Origin: Rickettsia typhi
GTDB taxonomy: Bacteria > Pseudomonadota > Alphaproteobacteria > Rickettsiales > UBA1997
Length of the DNA: 13,394 nt
Assembly (NCBI GenBank): GCA_945902255.1
Contig: CAMDMO010000032.1
Coordinates: 1-13,394 of the forward strand
Direction: 5' to 3'
This document shows, piece by piece, positions 13,214 through 13,394 of the stretch (position 1 is the stretch's first letter; every line of letters starts with the position of its first letter). The notes below the pieces were generated by a model, which saw only the letters and a program-made list of their open reading frames with translations, was not told the origin of the DNA and did no database searches. The position numbers were made by a program, and so were the translations under genes.

Positions 13214-13349
13214 GTTACCATTCTTAAGTTGTTCCTCTTCTTGAGTCGTTACCATTCTTAAGTTGTCACCATTCTTAAGTTGTCACCATTCTTAAGTTGT
13301 TCCTCTTCTTGAGTCGTTACCATTCTTAAGTTGTTATCATTCTTGAGTT
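13214..13349. repeat. 17-bp tandem repeat, eight units in two 68-bp blocks
   Basis: Eight consecutive 17-bp units fill 136 bp. Type A is GTYACCATTCTTAAGTT and type B is GTTCCTCTTCTTGAGTC. The order is A B A A | A B A A', where A' is GTTATCATTCTTGAGTT. The two four-unit blocks (13214-13281 and 13282-13349) differ at four of 68 positions, so a 68-bp duplication followed a 17-bp amplification. A degenerate partial unit precedes them (13206-13213, CTTGAGTT). Each standard A unit carries the palindrome CTTAAG. The period is not a multiple of three and all frames have stops, so it is not coding. There are no spacers, so it is not CRISPR. Confidence 0.92.
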
Positions 13350-13353
13350 GTCA

Positions 13354-13371
13354 CCCCGTCGAATGACGGGG
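13354..13371. terminator. GC-rich hairpin CCCCGTC-GAAT-GACGGGG
   Basis: A perfect 7-bp stem with a GAAT loop is followed on the plus strand by TCTATTTTG. This could be an intrinsic terminator for plus-strand transcripts passing yggS, or a copy of a short palindromic repeat, since the flanks (GTCACC before, GGGGTC after) resemble common interspersed repeats and directly continue the tandem array. Confidence 0.4.
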
Positions 13372-13394
13372 TCTATTTTGTCAAGATTTCGATT

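Larger units (their letters stand above)
13073..13394. other. Gene-free stretch with tRNA promoter region and tandem repeats
   Basis: I see no coding region; stop codons occur in all frames through the repeat. Positions 13073-13190 are A+T-rich and include the palindromic run of seven T and seven A near 13148-13161 and the presumed tRNA promoter. Positions 13214-13349 are a 17-bp tandem repeat, and 13354-13371 a GC-rich hairpin. The window ends without reaching another gene. Confidence 0.75.

Noticed and set aside
13214..13349. Possible CRISPR array
   Set aside because: The 17-bp units abut directly without unique spacers, and no cas genes are in the window.

Overview
The window is A+T-rich (most genes near 30% G+C by eye) and densely packed. 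It looks like an alphaproteobacterium of the Rickettsiales or a close relative. The gene set fits that: a membrane-anchored retropepsin-like protease of the APRc type, chromosomal parABS, propionyl-CoA carboxylase alpha subunit, UbiA, CcmB, an ankyrin-repeat protein, frequent gene overlaps, almost no visible Shine-Dalgarno sequences, and palindromic interspersed repeats. I cannot name genus or family from this alone.

Left part (about 416-6671), all minus strand. A tightly overlapping run reads ubiA, nadD, tatD, tadA, then a 139-bp gap with a long hairpin, then parA, parB, hisC and the retropepsin gene. Several junctions overlap by 1 to 11 bp, which suggests one or two polycistronic transcripts. 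Two parS-like ParB sites bracket parA: one in the parA-parB gap, the other inside the last codons of tadA. The run ends in a long inverted repeat able to act as a terminator, inside a 415-bp gene-free stretch of REP/BIME-like palindromes.

Middle (6743-8755), plus strand: pccA alone, divergent from ubiA and convergent with the next cluster. It encodes the biotin-carrying alpha subunit; no beta subunit gene is in the window.

Right part (8794-12328), minus strand: a ThiE/TenI-like protein, manC (GDP-mannose synthesis), ccmB (haem-exporter permease for cytochrome c maturation) and an ankyrin-repeat protein, with junctions of -4, 0 and +5 bp. The ankyrin protein has a disordered Ala/Gly/Ser tail encoded by DNA of strikingly higher G+C. 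yggS (plus) diverges from this operon; the two start codons overlap within one CATG, and a good promoter places the yggS transcript start only a few bases before its ATG.

Right end: tRNA-Arg(UCU) on the minus strand, then about 320 gene-free bases holding a 17-bp tandem repeat with a 68-bp higher-order period and a GC-rich hairpin.

Most genes are housekeeping: chromosome partitioning, tRNA editing, NAD, ubiquinone, cytochrome c and PLP homeostasis. The less ordinary content is the repeat biology at both ends, the parS arrangement, the start-codon overlap and the ankyrin protein.
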